Source: Patulibacter sp. SYSU D01012 (lineage in GTDB: Bacteria > Actinomycetota > Thermoleophilia > Solirubrobacterales > Solirubrobacteraceae). From it: a stretch of DNA of 64,000 bases. Numbering within the stretch: position 1 is the first letter of the stretch; each line of letters starts with the position of its first letter. Shown piece after piece: positions 27,193-35,306 of this stretch. The notes below the pieces were generated by a model. That model was given only the letters and a program-made list of their open reading frames with translations, was not told the origin of the DNA and did no database searches. The DNA is taken from NCBI RefSeq assembly GCF_017916475.1, contig NZ_JAFMTB010000001.1, forward strand, positions 62,001 through 126,000, given 5' to 3'. A program made the translations under genes and the position numbers.

Positions 27193-28126
27193 GACGGGCC
27201 GGCTCCGCGGTCCGCGACGACGCGCCCCCGACGGCCCACGGCGGCCGTCCCGTCCCGGGCGGCGCGATGGGGTGCCCGGCCCACACGAACCGCAACGGCG
27301 GCGGGCCGCCCCACTGGTTGATCTGGTCGGGCAGCAGCGGCCAGCGGCGGGGGACGTAGTCCCCGTGGGGCGGCATCCGCTGCAGCTCGGCGCAGTGCTC
27401 GACCAGGGCGCCGTCGTGGTCGCGGTGGTACAGGAAGAGGTTGTTGCCCGGGCCGTGCCGGCTCGGGCCCCAGAGCGGCGTGCGCCCGCGCTCCGCCTTC
27501 AGCCGGTCGGCGACGCGGCCGAGGGCGTTCAGGTCGGGCCAGGCGTAGGCGTAGTGCGACAGCTCGGCGGTCGGGGACCGCACCACGGCCATGCCGTGGT
27601 GGTCGGCGTCGCAGTGCCACCAGCTCGCGATCGGCGCGATCCGGTCCGAGAACCGGAAGCCCAGGCCGTGCTCCAGGAACCGCTCGAACCGCCGCATCCG
27701 GCGGACCTTCACCGAGACGTGCTCGAACTTGAGCGGCCGGTCGCCGTCCGGCAGCCGCACCCCGCGCTCCATGCCGCAGAAGAGCTTGAAGACGTGCCCC
27801 TCGGGCCCGCGCACGAGCAGCGCCCGGTCGATGCCGGGCTCGCCGTCGTACACGTCGCCCAGCAGCGTGCCGCCGGCCGCCGGGACGCGGCGCCGCGCGG
27901 CGTCGAGCGCGGCGGGACCGGCGACCTCGAGGCCGATGTGGTCGTACCCCCGGCGCACCGGATCCGCGATCAGGATCAGCTCGTGGTGGCGGTCGTTGCA
28001 GGTCAGGTAGGCGGCGCCGCCGACCCGTGCGGTCTCGACCATCCCGATCACGTCGCACTGGAACGCGACGGCGGCGTCGAGGTCGGGGACGCGCAGGCCG
28101 ACGTGGCCCATGCGGGTGGTGATCAC
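27185..28126 (-). CDS. extradiol ring-cleavage dioxygenase (two-domain VOC)
   Basis: 313 residues in two VOC domains, as in type I extradiol dioxygenases. The likely Fe(II) triad is His136 (FEHVSVKV), His191 (LSHYAYAW) and Glu243 (LVEHCAEL), with spacing close to the BphC triad. The His/Tyr pair expected near the active site is represented by HHGMAVV and SHYAYA. It would cleave a catechol-type ring next to the hydroxyls using O2. GTG 28126 overlaps the upstream stop as GTGA, and an ATG at 28111 is an alternative. Third-from-last gene of the catabolic operon. Confidence 0.85.
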   Translation of the reverse strand: MITTRMGHVGLRVPDLDAAVAFQCDVIGMVETARVGGAAYLTCNDRHHELILIADPVRRGYDHIGLEVAGPAALDAARRRVPAAGGTLLGDVYDGEPGIDRALLVRGPEGHVFKLFCGMERGVRLPDGDRPLKFEHVSVKVRRMRRFERFLEHGLGFRFSDRIAPIASWWHCDADHHGMAVVRSPTAELSHYAYAWPDLNALGRVADRLKAERGRTPLWGPSRHGPGNNLFLYHRDHDGALVEHCAELQRMPPHGDYVPRRWPLLPDQINQWGGPPPLRFVWAGHPIAPPGTGRPPWAVGGASSRTAEPARHA

Positions 28127-28908
28127 GAGCGGGGGCTCCCGGCGTCGAGGTGGTCGTGCAGCGACCGCGGGGCGCGGCCGGTCAGGCGGCGGACGTCGTC
28201 GGTGGGGGTCCCGTCGGCGCCGGTGGCGAAGTACGCGGCCATGCGCAGCGTGTGGTCGATCTCGAAGGGCGACGCCCCGCGGCGGCGCAGCGCGAGGGCC
28301 GCCAGCCGCGGCGGCACGTCGACGTAGCGGGCGCCCTGGGCGCGCGCGACGTCGGCGAACGTCACCCCGGCCGGGCCGGTCAGGTGCCAGCAGCGGTCCG
28401 GCGCGTCCCGGTCCTCCAGCGCCGCGACCGCGGCGGCGGCCACGTCGGCGGCGTCGATCATCGCGACCGGCGCGTGGCCCATCGGGGCGAGCAGCAGCCC
28501 CAGCCGCGGCCGCATCTCGGCCAGGTTCTGCATCAGGAGCGAGGGCCGCAGGAACGCGTGGCGCAGACCCGACGCCTCGATCCGCTGCTCGCTGCGCCAG
28601 TGCGCGACCGCGGTGCTCGACGGGCCGTTCGGGCCGACGGCCGGTCCGCCGCCGGACACCTTGACGATCCGCCGCACGCCCGCGGCGACGGCCGCGTCGA
28701 CCGCGTCGGCCTCGAGCTGCTCCTGGTCCGGGTCGTGCGGGGTCAGCAGGAAGAGCTGGTCCGCGCCGGCCATCCCGGCGCGGAGGGTCGCGGGGTCGCG
28801 CAGGTCGACCCCGGGCCGCCGCAGGACGCGGTGCTCCAGCCCGCGCGCGGCGAGCTGCGCGGTGACGTGCCGGCCGATGGTGCCGGTGCCGCCGAGCACG
28901 GCGATCAT
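28123..28908 (-). CDS. NmrA-like NAD(P)-binding protein (atypical SDR)
   Basis: 261 residues. The Rossmann loop MIAVLGGTGTIGRHVTAQLA opens the protein; strand-helix repeats continue through ADQLFLLTPHDPDQEQLEAD and GVRRIVKVSGGGPAVGPNGP. No YxxxK catalytic pair is evident, so it belongs with NmrA/HSCARG-type sensors or NAD(P)H:quinone-reductase-like proteins. In this operon it could reduce a quinone by-product of ring hydroxylation or sense redox state. ATG 28908 overlaps the monooxygenase stop by 4 bp. Confidence 0.8.
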   Translation of the reverse strand: MIAVLGGTGTIGRHVTAQLAARGLEHRVLRRPGVDLRDPATLRAGMAGADQLFLLTPHDPDQEQLEADAVDAAVAAGVRRIVKVSGGGPAVGPNGPSSTAVAHWRSEQRIEASGLRHAFLRPSLLMQNLAEMRPRLGLLLAPMGHAPVAMIDAADVAAAAVAALEDRDAPDRCWHLTGPAGVTFADVARAQGARYVDVPPRLAALALRRRGASPFEIDHTLRMAAYFATGADGTPTDDVRRLTGRAPRSLHDHLDAGSPRS

Positions 28909-30461
28909 GCCGCCACCGCCTGCCGCGTCGGCGCCGCGGTGCGCAGGCCGTCGCCGACCGTGGCCCGCAGCACCCGAAGGGCCGCCGTGCGCTCCGCGGC
29001 CGCCCGGCCGCCGTCGGCGCAGGCCGCTCCCGGCCGCGCCCGGGGCGCGCGGCGCCGCGGGCCCTCGCCGTCCGCGCAGGCGAAGACGAAGCGGTCGGGG
29101 CGCAGCAGCGACCACTCGCGGGCGTGCGGCGCCTCGACGGCGTGCAGCCCGGCGGCGCGCCACCACGCCGCCGCCGCCGGCGTGCTCGCGGCGACGGCCC
29201 AGCCGCGCCCCAGGCGGTCGTCCAGGCGGCCCGGCTGCGGGAAGAGCGCCCCGACGTGGCGGCGGAACGGCAGGCGGTCCGGGGTGCGCGCGAAGGCGCC
29301 CGCGGCGTAGGTGGGGCGCGGCTTGGCCTGCGCGCTGATCCACGCGCGCACCCCGGTGCGGTCGAGCAGCTCGAGCGTGGCGTCGCGGCCGCGCGCGGCC
29401 CGCGGCGCCGTCGTCTGGACGACCCCGCCCCAGCGCACGGCCAGGCGCTGCATGCTCGTCACGTGCGGCCGCCGCTCGGCCTCGTAGCTGTCCAGCAGGC
29501 GCTCGGGCGCGCCGTGCAGCACGGCGTCGAGCTTCCACGCCAGGTTGGCGGCGTCGCGGGCGCCGGAGGAGAAGCCCTGGCCGACGAACGGCGGCATCAC
29601 GTGCGCGGCGTCGCCGGCCAGCAGCACCCGGCCGACGCGCCACCGCGCGGCGGTGCGGGCGTGGAACGTGTAGACGACCGCGCGCTCGACGTCGACGCGC
29701 TCGCCCGTGGTCCACGGGGAGAGGAGCGCGCCGATCCGCTCCGGCGCGACGAACGCGGCCGCGTCCTCGCCGGGGTGCAGCATCCACTCCCAGCGGTGCC
29801 GGCCGGGCGACATCGGCAGCGTCACGACGGGGCGCGCGGGGTCGCCGACGAAGTGCGGGTGCGGCGCGCGGGCGATCGGCCGGTCGACGCGGGCGTCGAG
29901 GACGAGCCAGCGCTGCTCGAACGTCGAGCCGCCGAACGGAACGGCGACCCGGGCGCGGACGCCGCTGCGGCCCCCGTCGCAGCCGACGAGGAACCGCGCG
30001 CGAATCCGCTCGGTCGGCCCGCCGCCGACGGCCCGCACCCACGCGGTCACGCCGTGCGCGTCGTGGTCGAGCGTCTCCAGCCGCCGCCCCCAGCGCAGCC
30101 GCACGGTGCCGCGCGAGGCGAGCGCGCGCACCATCGTGCGCTCGATCGACGGCTGGTGGATCGAGACGAGCGGCGGGTGCCCCAGGTCGCCGTGGACCGG
30201 CCGCAGCGCCTCGACGACGCGGCCGCCGGCGGTGACGAAGCTCACCGTCCGCTGCACCTGGGCGTCCGCGAGCACGGCGTCGTCCAGGCCGACCGCCTGG
30301 AAGATCCGCAGCACCTCGTCGTCGACTACCGCGGCGCGGGGCAGGTCGTACGGCCCGTCGGCCTGGTCGACCGCGACGGTCGACACGCCCAGGTCCCCGA
30401 GGAGCAGGGCGAGCAGCTGCCCGACGGGACCGAGGCCGCAGATCAGGACGTCGGCCTGCAT
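28905..30461 (-). CDS. FAD-dependent aromatic hydroxylase, MhpA/PheA-like
   Basis: 518 residues. Dinucleotide site ADVLICGLGPVGQLLALLLG, the DG motif VGCDGGRSGVRARV, and the GD motif VGRVLLAGDAAHVMPPFVGQ with GARDAANLAWKL define the group A flavoprotein hydroxylases. MhpA-type enzymes add a hydroxyl to a phenolic ring using NAD(P)H and O2. ATG 30461 overlaps the preceding stop by 1 bp (TGATG). Together with the extradiol dioxygenase it could make and then open a catechol. The C-terminal ~60 residues are arginine- and alanine-rich and may be poorly ordered. Confidence 0.88.
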   Translation of the reverse strand: MQADVLICGLGPVGQLLALLLGDLGVSTVAVDQADGPYDLPRAAVVDDEVLRIFQAVGLDDAVLADAQVQRTVSFVTAGGRVVEALRPVHGDLGHPPLVSIHQPSIERTMVRALASRGTVRLRWGRRLETLDHDAHGVTAWVRAVGGGPTERIRARFLVGCDGGRSGVRARVAVPFGGSTFEQRWLVLDARVDRPIARAPHPHFVGDPARPVVTLPMSPGRHRWEWMLHPGEDAAAFVAPERIGALLSPWTTGERVDVERAVVYTFHARTAARWRVGRVLLAGDAAHVMPPFVGQGFSSGARDAANLAWKLDAVLHGAPERLLDSYEAERRPHVTSMQRLAVRWGGVVQTTAPRAARGRDATLELLDRTGVRAWISAQAKPRPTYAAGAFARTPDRLPFRRHVGALFPQPGRLDDRLGRGWAVAASTPAAAAWWRAAGLHAVEAPHAREWSLLRPDRFVFACADGEGPRRRAPRARPGAACADGGRAAAERTAALRVLRATVGDGLRTAAPTRQAVAA

Positions 30462-31414
30462 CACACGGCCGTCGTGGGCGTGGCGTCGGCGGACAGGCGG
30501 TTGGTCAGCGTGCCGATGCCGTCGATCTCGAGCTGCACCGTCTGGCCGGGGCGGATCCAGCGCTCCAGCTCGATCCCGCAGCAGCCCGGCATCGTGCCCG
30601 TCGAGATGACGTCGCCGGCGTCGAGCCGCTCGCCCCGCGACGCGTAGGCGAGCATGGCGCCCAGGCCGTGCGCGGGGCCCGCCGTGCCGCCCTCGCACCA
30701 CAGCTCGCCGTCCACGCGCACGCGGCCGGTCGCCTGCTCCCAGTCGCCGAACGCGTCGGCGGTGACGACGTCGCAGCCGATCGAGTTGGCGAACGTCTTG
30801 GCCTTGATGACCGGGCCGAAGACGTTGTGGCGCGCGTCGTCGGCCTGCACGTCGCGGGCGCTCCAGTCGTTGAGGACGAACCAGCCGCCGACGGCGTCCA
30901 GCGCCTCCTCCGGCGTGGCGTCGGCGAGCGGCCGCGCCAGCACGCACGCGAGCTCCAGCTCGAAGTCCAGCGCCCGCGTGTGGGACGGCGACCACATGTC
31001 CTGGCCGTCCGCCAGCACCATCGTGTGGTTGGCGACGTAGAACGTCGGGTGGTCGTAGAAGCCCTGCGTCGGCTTCAGCTTCGGGAACGTCCGCCGCGTC
31101 GCCTTCTCGTACGCGTCGACCGCCCGCCACATCGGCGCGGGGAAGAAGTGCTTGACGAGCATCCGGCTCGACGCGATCAGGTGCGACTCCCACAGCATGA
31201 ACGCGCGGATCGACCGCGGCCGGAACGGCAGGGTCGCCGTCGCGGGGTCGGCCGTCTCGGCGTCGGGCGCGTCCAGGGCCGCGGTGGCCCGGGCGCGGGC
31301 CGGCTGGCCCTCCGCCAGGAACGCGACGAGGTCGTCCTCGCCGGGCAGGCGGACCCATCGCCCGCGCTGCTCGTCGTGCGCGATGAGGCCGTCGGGCGTC
31401 GAGCGGAGCTTCAT
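30461..31414 (-). CDS. fumarylacetoacetate hydrolase-family enzyme
   Basis: 317 residues. The FAH metal-site segments are DFELELACVLARPLADATPE and the downstream acidic loops; other conserved parts are VLNDWSARDVQADD and ISTGTMPGCCGIELERWIRP. The family hydrolyses or isomerises acylpyruvates and dienoates made by ring cleavage. It is the first gene of the leftward operon. ATG 31414 was chosen over an in-frame codon at 31450 because it lies 7 nt after TACGGT and because the earlier codon would fall inside the operator. Confidence 0.88.
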   Translation of the reverse strand: MKLRSTPDGLIAHDEQRGRWVRLPGEDDLVAFLAEGQPARARATAALDAPDAETADPATATLPFRPRSIRAFMLWESHLIASSRMLVKHFFPAPMWRAVDAYEKATRRTFPKLKPTQGFYDHPTFYVANHTMVLADGQDMWSPSHTRALDFELELACVLARPLADATPEEALDAVGGWFVLNDWSARDVQADDARHNVFGPVIKAKTFANSIGCDVVTADAFGDWEQATGRVRVDGELWCEGGTAGPAHGLGAMLAYASRGERLDAGDVISTGTMPGCCGIELERWIRPGQTVQLEIDGIGTLTNRLSADATPTTAV

Positions 31415-31421
31415 GGTGATG

Positions 31422-31462
31422 ACCGTACGCAACTCTGATGAGATCGTCAAATACGACGATCT
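31422..31462. promoter_or_regulatory. leaderless promoter and palindromic operator of the catabolic operon
   Basis: A perfect palindrome with 8-bp arms (AGATCGTC at 31441-31448, GACGATCT at 31455-31462) and centre AAATAC lies in the 73-bp gap between the FAH gene and the divergent TetR gene. On the minus strand it occupies the -35 zone of the promoter whose -10 is TACGGT (31422-31427). On the plus strand the TetR gene has TAGCCT (31476-31481) 6 nt before its ATG. One site could therefore control both directions. Confidence 0.7.
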
Positions 31463-31487
31463 ACGTCAGCGGCGCTAGCCTCGACGG

Positions 31488-32126
31488 ATGGCCCCACGTC
31501 CCGACCGGCACGCGCGGCGTCGCGAGACCACCCGCGCCAAGCTGCTCGCCGCGACGCGGACGCTGATCGCCCGACAGGGCGCGGACGCCACGCGGATCCA
31601 GGAGATCACCGACGAGGCGGACGTCGGGTTCGGGTCCTTCTACAACCACTTCGAGAGCAAGGACGCGATCGTCGAGGCCGTCCTGGCCGAGACCGTCGCC
31701 GCCCAGGCCGCCGAGGTCGAGCGGGTCGCCGGCGAGCTCGACGACGCGGCCGAGGTCATCGCGGCCGCGCACCGCAGCTTCGTCCGCCGCGCCGCCGACG
31801 ACCCCGACTGGGGCTGGCTGCTGCTGCGGCTCGACGTCTCGCACAACGTGCTCCGCACGGCCCTGGGCCCGTACGCGCTGAACGACCTGCGCCGCGGCGT
31901 GGCGTCGGGGCGGCTGCGGGTCGCGGACGAGGCGCTCGCGCTCTACGGCATGGGCGGCCTCCTGCTGGCCTCGATGCGCGCGGTCCTCGACGGCGCCGCG
32001 CCGCCCGACGCCGCCGAGCGGCACGCCGAGGGCGTGCTGCGCCTGCTGGGGCTCGACCCCGCCGAGGCGCACGAGGTCGCCCACCGACCGCTCCCGGCGC
32101 CGGCCGCCGCAGCGGCCGCCGGCTGA
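31488..32126 (+). CDS. TetR-family regulator, divergent from the catabolic operon
   Basis: 212 residues. The TetR HTH is at residues 10-58 (RETTRAKLLAATRTLIARQG, TRIQEITDEADVGFGSFYNH, FESKDAIVEAVL); the remainder is the helical ligand and dimer domain. The C-terminal Ala-rich tail is disordered. Divergent placement and a perfect palindrome between it and the FAH gene make it the probable local repressor, released by the pathway substrate or an intermediate. Start ATG 31488 follows TAGCCT by 6 nt. Confidence 0.88.
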   Translation: MAPRPDRHARRRETTRAKLLAATRTLIARQGADATRIQEITDEADVGFGSFYNHFESKDAIVEAVLAETVAAQAAEVERVAGELDDAAEVIAAAHRSFVRRAADDPDWGWLLLRLDVSHNVLRTALGPYALNDLRRGVASGRLRVADEALALYGMGGLLLASMRAVLDGAAPPDAAERHAEGVLRLLGLDPAEAHEVAHRPLPAPAAAAAAG

Positions 32127-32145
32127 GGCCCGGCGGCCCCGCCGC

Positions 32146-32706
32146 TCACGCCTGCTCCGGGGCGTAGCCGCCGCGGCGGGCCGTCTCGCGGATCTCGGCG
32201 AAGGTCCGGCCCGCGGCGCGGTCCGCGGCCACGCGCGCGGGGTCCATCAGCGCGCCGAGCGGGTCGCGGCGGAAGTCCTCCGACGTCGCCATCCAGCGCT
32301 TCGACGTGGCCCAGTCCCCGAAGCCGTCCACCTGCAGCTCGACGCGGTTGCCGTCCGGGTCGACGTAGTAGTACGAGAACGTCACGCCGTGGTCCAGGCA
32401 CAGCTCGGGCACGATCCCGTGCTCGCGCAGCCGCAGGTACGAGTCGTCGAGCGCCTCGAACGCGTCGTACTCGAACGCCACGTGGTGCATCCCGGCGTGC
32501 TCGTCGCGGCCCGGGTCGTCGCGGAAGTTCGGGAACGACAGCAGCGCGATGCGGTGGTTGGCCTCGTCGTTGGTCAGCCACGCCCCCAGCTCGTACTGGT
32601 AGGTGACCTCTGCGCCGACGACCAGGCCGTACCAGTCGATCATCTCCTGCAGGCGCGTCGTCTTGAGGTTGACGTGGTGGAACGCCGGGCGGTGCAGCGT
32701 GGTCAT
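32146..32706 (-). CDS. VOC-family dioxygenase/catechol-cleaving-like protein
   Basis: 186 residues. One complete VOC module: RPAFHHVNLKTTRLQEMIDW, GMHHVAFEYDAFEALDDSYL, YVDPDGNRVELQVDGFGDWA. Candidate metal ligands are His11, His75 and Glu123. The final 50 residues (MATSEDFRRDPLGALMDPAR onward) occur in single-domain catechol 2,3-dioxygenase-like proteins. Its ATG overlaps the FAD-monooxygenase stop by 4 bp, so the two form a hydroxylation and cleavage pair. Start 32706. It converges on the TetR gene with a 19-bp gap. Confidence 0.82.
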   Translation of the reverse strand: MTTLHRPAFHHVNLKTTRLQEMIDWYGLVVGAEVTYQYELGAWLTNDEANHRIALLSFPNFRDDPGRDEHAGMHHVAFEYDAFEALDDSYLRLREHGIVPELCLDHGVTFSYYYVDPDGNRVELQVDGFGDWATSKRWMATSEDFRRDPLGALMDPARVAADRAAGRTFAEIRETARRGGYAPEQA

Positions 32707-34442
32707 GCGGGACTCCGGGGTCGGTGGGGGCGGGCGAGGATCTGGTCGAGGGCGGCGACGAGCACGGCGGCGCCGTCCGGGCCCGGCGGCCCGGACGCGC
32801 GCCAGCCGACGTGGCCGTCGGGACGGACGAGCACGGCGCCGTCGGCGCCGACGCCGAGCGCGGCCGTGAACGCCGCGGCGTCGCCGGCGACGTCGACGCC
32901 GTGCCGGACGAGCGCCAGGCCGACGTCGGGGCGGGCGCGAGCGGCGTCCGCCCCGGCCGCGATCCACGCCGCGCCGTCGGGGCCGGCCGCCAGCGTCCAG
33001 CGGCCGTCCCACAGGTCGAGCGTCGAGCACGGCGCGCCGCCGCGCTCCACCCACAGGTGCGGGGCGCGGGCGCCCGGGGCGCCGCTCGGGCGGTACTCCT
33101 CCACCCCGGCGGGCGGCTCGCACGAGCCGTCGGGGACGACCGCGGGCGACCCGTCGTAGCGGAACCCCAGCTCCTGGCCGCGGAAGACGAAGTGCGGGCG
33201 CTGCGCCGGGATCGCCGCCGCGATCCGGGCCCGCACCGCCTCGCCGGCCGGGCTGTCGTCCTCGACGGCCGCCACGTCGAACGTCTCGTCGGCGAAGGGC
33301 ACGCCGGTGGCCGCGATCCCTCGGGCGTTGCGCAGGCTCTGGTCGCGGTTGAACGTGCCGACGGGCCGTCGCTCGGCGTCGTAGCTGTCCAGCAGGGCCT
33401 CCCCCGCGCTCCCGTCGAGGACGGCCGCGAGCTTCCAGGCCAGGTTGTGGGCGTCCTGCACGCCGGTGTTCATCCCGAAGCCGCCCGTGTGCGGGAACCG
33501 GTGCGCGGCGTCGCCCGCCAGCAGGACGCGGCCGCGGCGGTAGCGCTCGGCGACCTGCGCGGTGACGGTCCACGCCGCGACGGACACGACCGTCACGTCG
33601 ACGCGCTCGTCCCCGATCGCCCGCCGGGCGACGGGCAGGCAGCCGGCCGCGTCCAGGGTCGGCACCAGGGCGCGGGGCACGTTGAGCAGCCAGCGCCGCC
33701 GGCCGTCGAGCGCGATCAGGAAGCCGGTGGCGTCCGGAGCGACGACGTAGAAGAGCACGCTCTGGCGGCCCTCGACCAGGGGCGTCAGGTCGGCATCGAG
33801 GAGGACGTTGACCTGCTCCGACACGGCCTCCGGGCCCTCCAGGCCGATGCCGACGGCGTCGCGGAGCGGGCTGCGCGAGCCGTCGGCCGCCACGACCCAG
33901 CGGGCGCGCACCGCCTGCTCCTCGCCGCCCGCCGCGCGCAGCACGGCGGACACCGCGTCCCCGTGGTCGACGACGTCCGTCGCGGTCCAGCCGAAGCGCA
34001 GGTCCACCGTCGACTCGCGCGCCGCGCGGGCCCGCAGCAGCGGCTCGAAGCGGTCCTGCGCGCAGATCGCCGGCAGGACGGGGCTCGCCGCCAGGTCGCG
34101 CAGCAGCCGCTCCTGGTCGTCGAGCAGCGGCAGGCGGCCGATCTGCCGCCCGGCCAGCCGGGTCGTCCACGTGACGCCCAGATCCGGCGTGGGGACCATC
34201 GCGTGGGCCATCACCCCCTCGGCGATCCCCCAGCTGCGGCACAGCTCCATCGTGCGGCCGTTGACGACGGACGCCCGGGGGTGCGGGCTCGGCGCGTCGC
34301 GCCGCTCGGCGAGCACGCACGAGACGCCGCGCCGGCCGAGCTCGATCGCCGCGGCCAGGCCGGTCGGGCCGCCGCCGACGATCAGGACGTCGGTCTCGGC
34401 GCCATCGACGCCGGGCGCCCCGGCCTCTCGCTGTTCTTGCAT
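32703..34442 (-). CDS. FAD-dependent aromatic hydroxylase (second copy)
   Basis: 579 residues. FAD site ETDVLIVGGGPTGLAAAIEL, DG motif VVAADGSRSPLRDAVGIGLE, GD motif GRVLLAGDAAHRFPHTGGFG with QDAHNLAWKL; the C-terminal thioredoxin-like region (about residues 430-570) matches PheA/MhpA/TcmG-type hydroxylases. The first gene of a two-gene unit, coupled to the VOC protein. ATG 34442 lies inside a 23-bp palindrome, and TATTCT is 10 nt upstream. Distinct in sequence from the first hydroxylase at 28905-30461, so probably a different substrate. Confidence 0.88.
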   Translation of the reverse strand: MQEQREAGAPGVDGAETDVLIVGGGPTGLAAAIELGRRGVSCVLAERRDAPSPHPRASVVNGRTMELCRSWGIAEGVMAHAMVPTPDLGVTWTTRLAGRQIGRLPLLDDQERLLRDLAASPVLPAICAQDRFEPLLRARAARESTVDLRFGWTATDVVDHGDAVSAVLRAAGGEEQAVRARWVVAADGSRSPLRDAVGIGLEGPEAVSEQVNVLLDADLTPLVEGRQSVLFYVVAPDATGFLIALDGRRRWLLNVPRALVPTLDAAGCLPVARRAIGDERVDVTVVSVAAWTVTAQVAERYRRGRVLLAGDAAHRFPHTGGFGMNTGVQDAHNLAWKLAAVLDGSAGEALLDSYDAERRPVGTFNRDQSLRNARGIAATGVPFADETFDVAAVEDDSPAGEAVRARIAAAIPAQRPHFVFRGQELGFRYDGSPAVVPDGSCEPPAGVEEYRPSGAPGARAPHLWVERGGAPCSTLDLWDGRWTLAAGPDGAAWIAAGADAARARPDVGLALVRHGVDVAGDAAAFTAALGVGADGAVLVRPDGHVGWRASGPPGPDGAAVLVAALDQILARPHRPRSPA

Positions 34443-34458
34443 CTTAAATGCGAGAATA
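34434..34458. promoter_or_regulatory. palindromic operator covering the hydroxylase start codon
   Basis: 9-bp arms TTCTTGCAT (34434-34442) and ATGCGAGAA (34448-34456) match at 8 of 9 positions around centre CTTAA. The minus-strand -10 box TATTCT (34453-34458) and the hydroxylase ATG both lie within or against it. A weak -35, TTGCGT, is 16 bp further upstream. Bound protein would block RNA polymerase. Confidence 0.6.
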
Positions 34459-34503
34459 CACGGCGAACGGCGCGACGCAACCCGGCGTACCATCGCCCGA
34501 CCG

Positions 34504-35226
34504 ATGGCCCGCGCCTCCAGGTTCAGCCCCGACGAACGGCACGCCGCCGTGCGCCGCGCGTTCGCGGGCGACGAGACGGCGGCCCAGGTCGCCGCGGACC
34601 TGCGGATCAGCGTCGCCACCCTGTACCGCTGGGCGCAGGGCGAGCGCGGCGACGGGCCGAGCACGGACGACGCGACCGCCGCACGGCTGATCGACGCCGC
34701 GCAGGAGCTGCTGCGCACCGCCGGCTACGCCGACGTGCGCATGGAGGCGGTGGCCGAGCGCGCCGGCGTGCCGCTGCGCACCGCCTTCCACCGCTTCGAC
34801 AGCAAGCGCGAGCTGTTCGGCGCCGTCGTGGACCGCGCCGCCGGCGTCGTCATGGAGGACATGACCCGCCGAGCGACGGCGGCCGCGTGGCCCGACGACC
34901 CGCTCGGCCGCCTGCGGCTGTTCCTCCGCATCGCCGGCCAGGCCGTCTACGCGCACCCCGAGAGCCACGTGCTGTTCCGCGACCTGGGGCTGCCCCCCAC
35001 CGACCGGCTCGCCGACCGCTGGCACGCCACCTTCCGCCAGGCCGTGGAGGCGCTGCTGCGCGACGCCGACGGCGCCGGGCGGCTGCGTCCCGGGGTCGAC
35101 ATCCCGGCGAGCGCCCAGGTGATCGCGCGGATGATGCGCGGCGCGCACGCCGCCGTCCTGGAGGGCGCCGCGGCCGACGCCGCGCTGGAGCTCATCGACC
35201 GCCTGCCGCTGACCGTCGCGGGCTGA
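34504..35226 (+). CDS. TetR-like regulator with an added N-terminal transposase-type HTH
   Basis: 240 residues with two separate DNA-binding units. Residues 7-46 (SPDERHAAVRRAFAGDETAA, then QVAADLRISVATLYRWAQG) read as the HTH of IS3/resolvase-like or homeodomain-like proteins. Residues 60-110 (ARLIDAAQELLRTAGYADVR, MEAVAERAGVPLRTAFHRFD, SKRELFGAVV) are an ordinary TetR HTH, followed by the helical ligand domain. A short linker (GERGDGPSTDD) joins them. It is divergent from the hydroxylase/VOC pair, with a palindrome in between. ATG 34504 was chosen because TACCAT lies 10 nt before it and the full first HTH is then included. Confidence 0.8.
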   Translation: MARASRFSPDERHAAVRRAFAGDETAAQVAADLRISVATLYRWAQGERGDGPSTDDATAARLIDAAQELLRTAGYADVRMEAVAERAGVPLRTAFHRFDSKRELFGAVVDRAAGVVMEDMTRRATAAAWPDDPLGRLRLFLRIAGQAVYAHPESHVLFRDLGLPPTDRLADRWHATFRQAVEALLRDADGAGRLRPGVDIPASAQVIARMMRGAHAAVLEGAAADAALELIDRLPLTVAG

Positions 35227-35273
35227 GGCGGACGCCGCGGCGGGAGGGCCGGGCAGCGTCCGGCGACGGGCCG

Positions 35274-35300
35274 GGGGCGCCGATCGACGGCCGGCGCCCC
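35274..35300. terminator. hairpin between convergent TetR and chemoreceptor genes
   Basis: Perfect 9-bp stem GGGGCGCCG/CGGCGCCCC with a 9-nt loop, in the 80-bp gap between two convergent stops; it can serve both strands. Confidence 0.55.
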
Positions 35301-35306
35301 GTCCCC

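Noticed and set aside
31415-31450. Earlier start (31450) for the FAH gene
   Set aside because: It would put the start codon inside the operator palindrome; ATG 31414 has a -10 box at the right distance.
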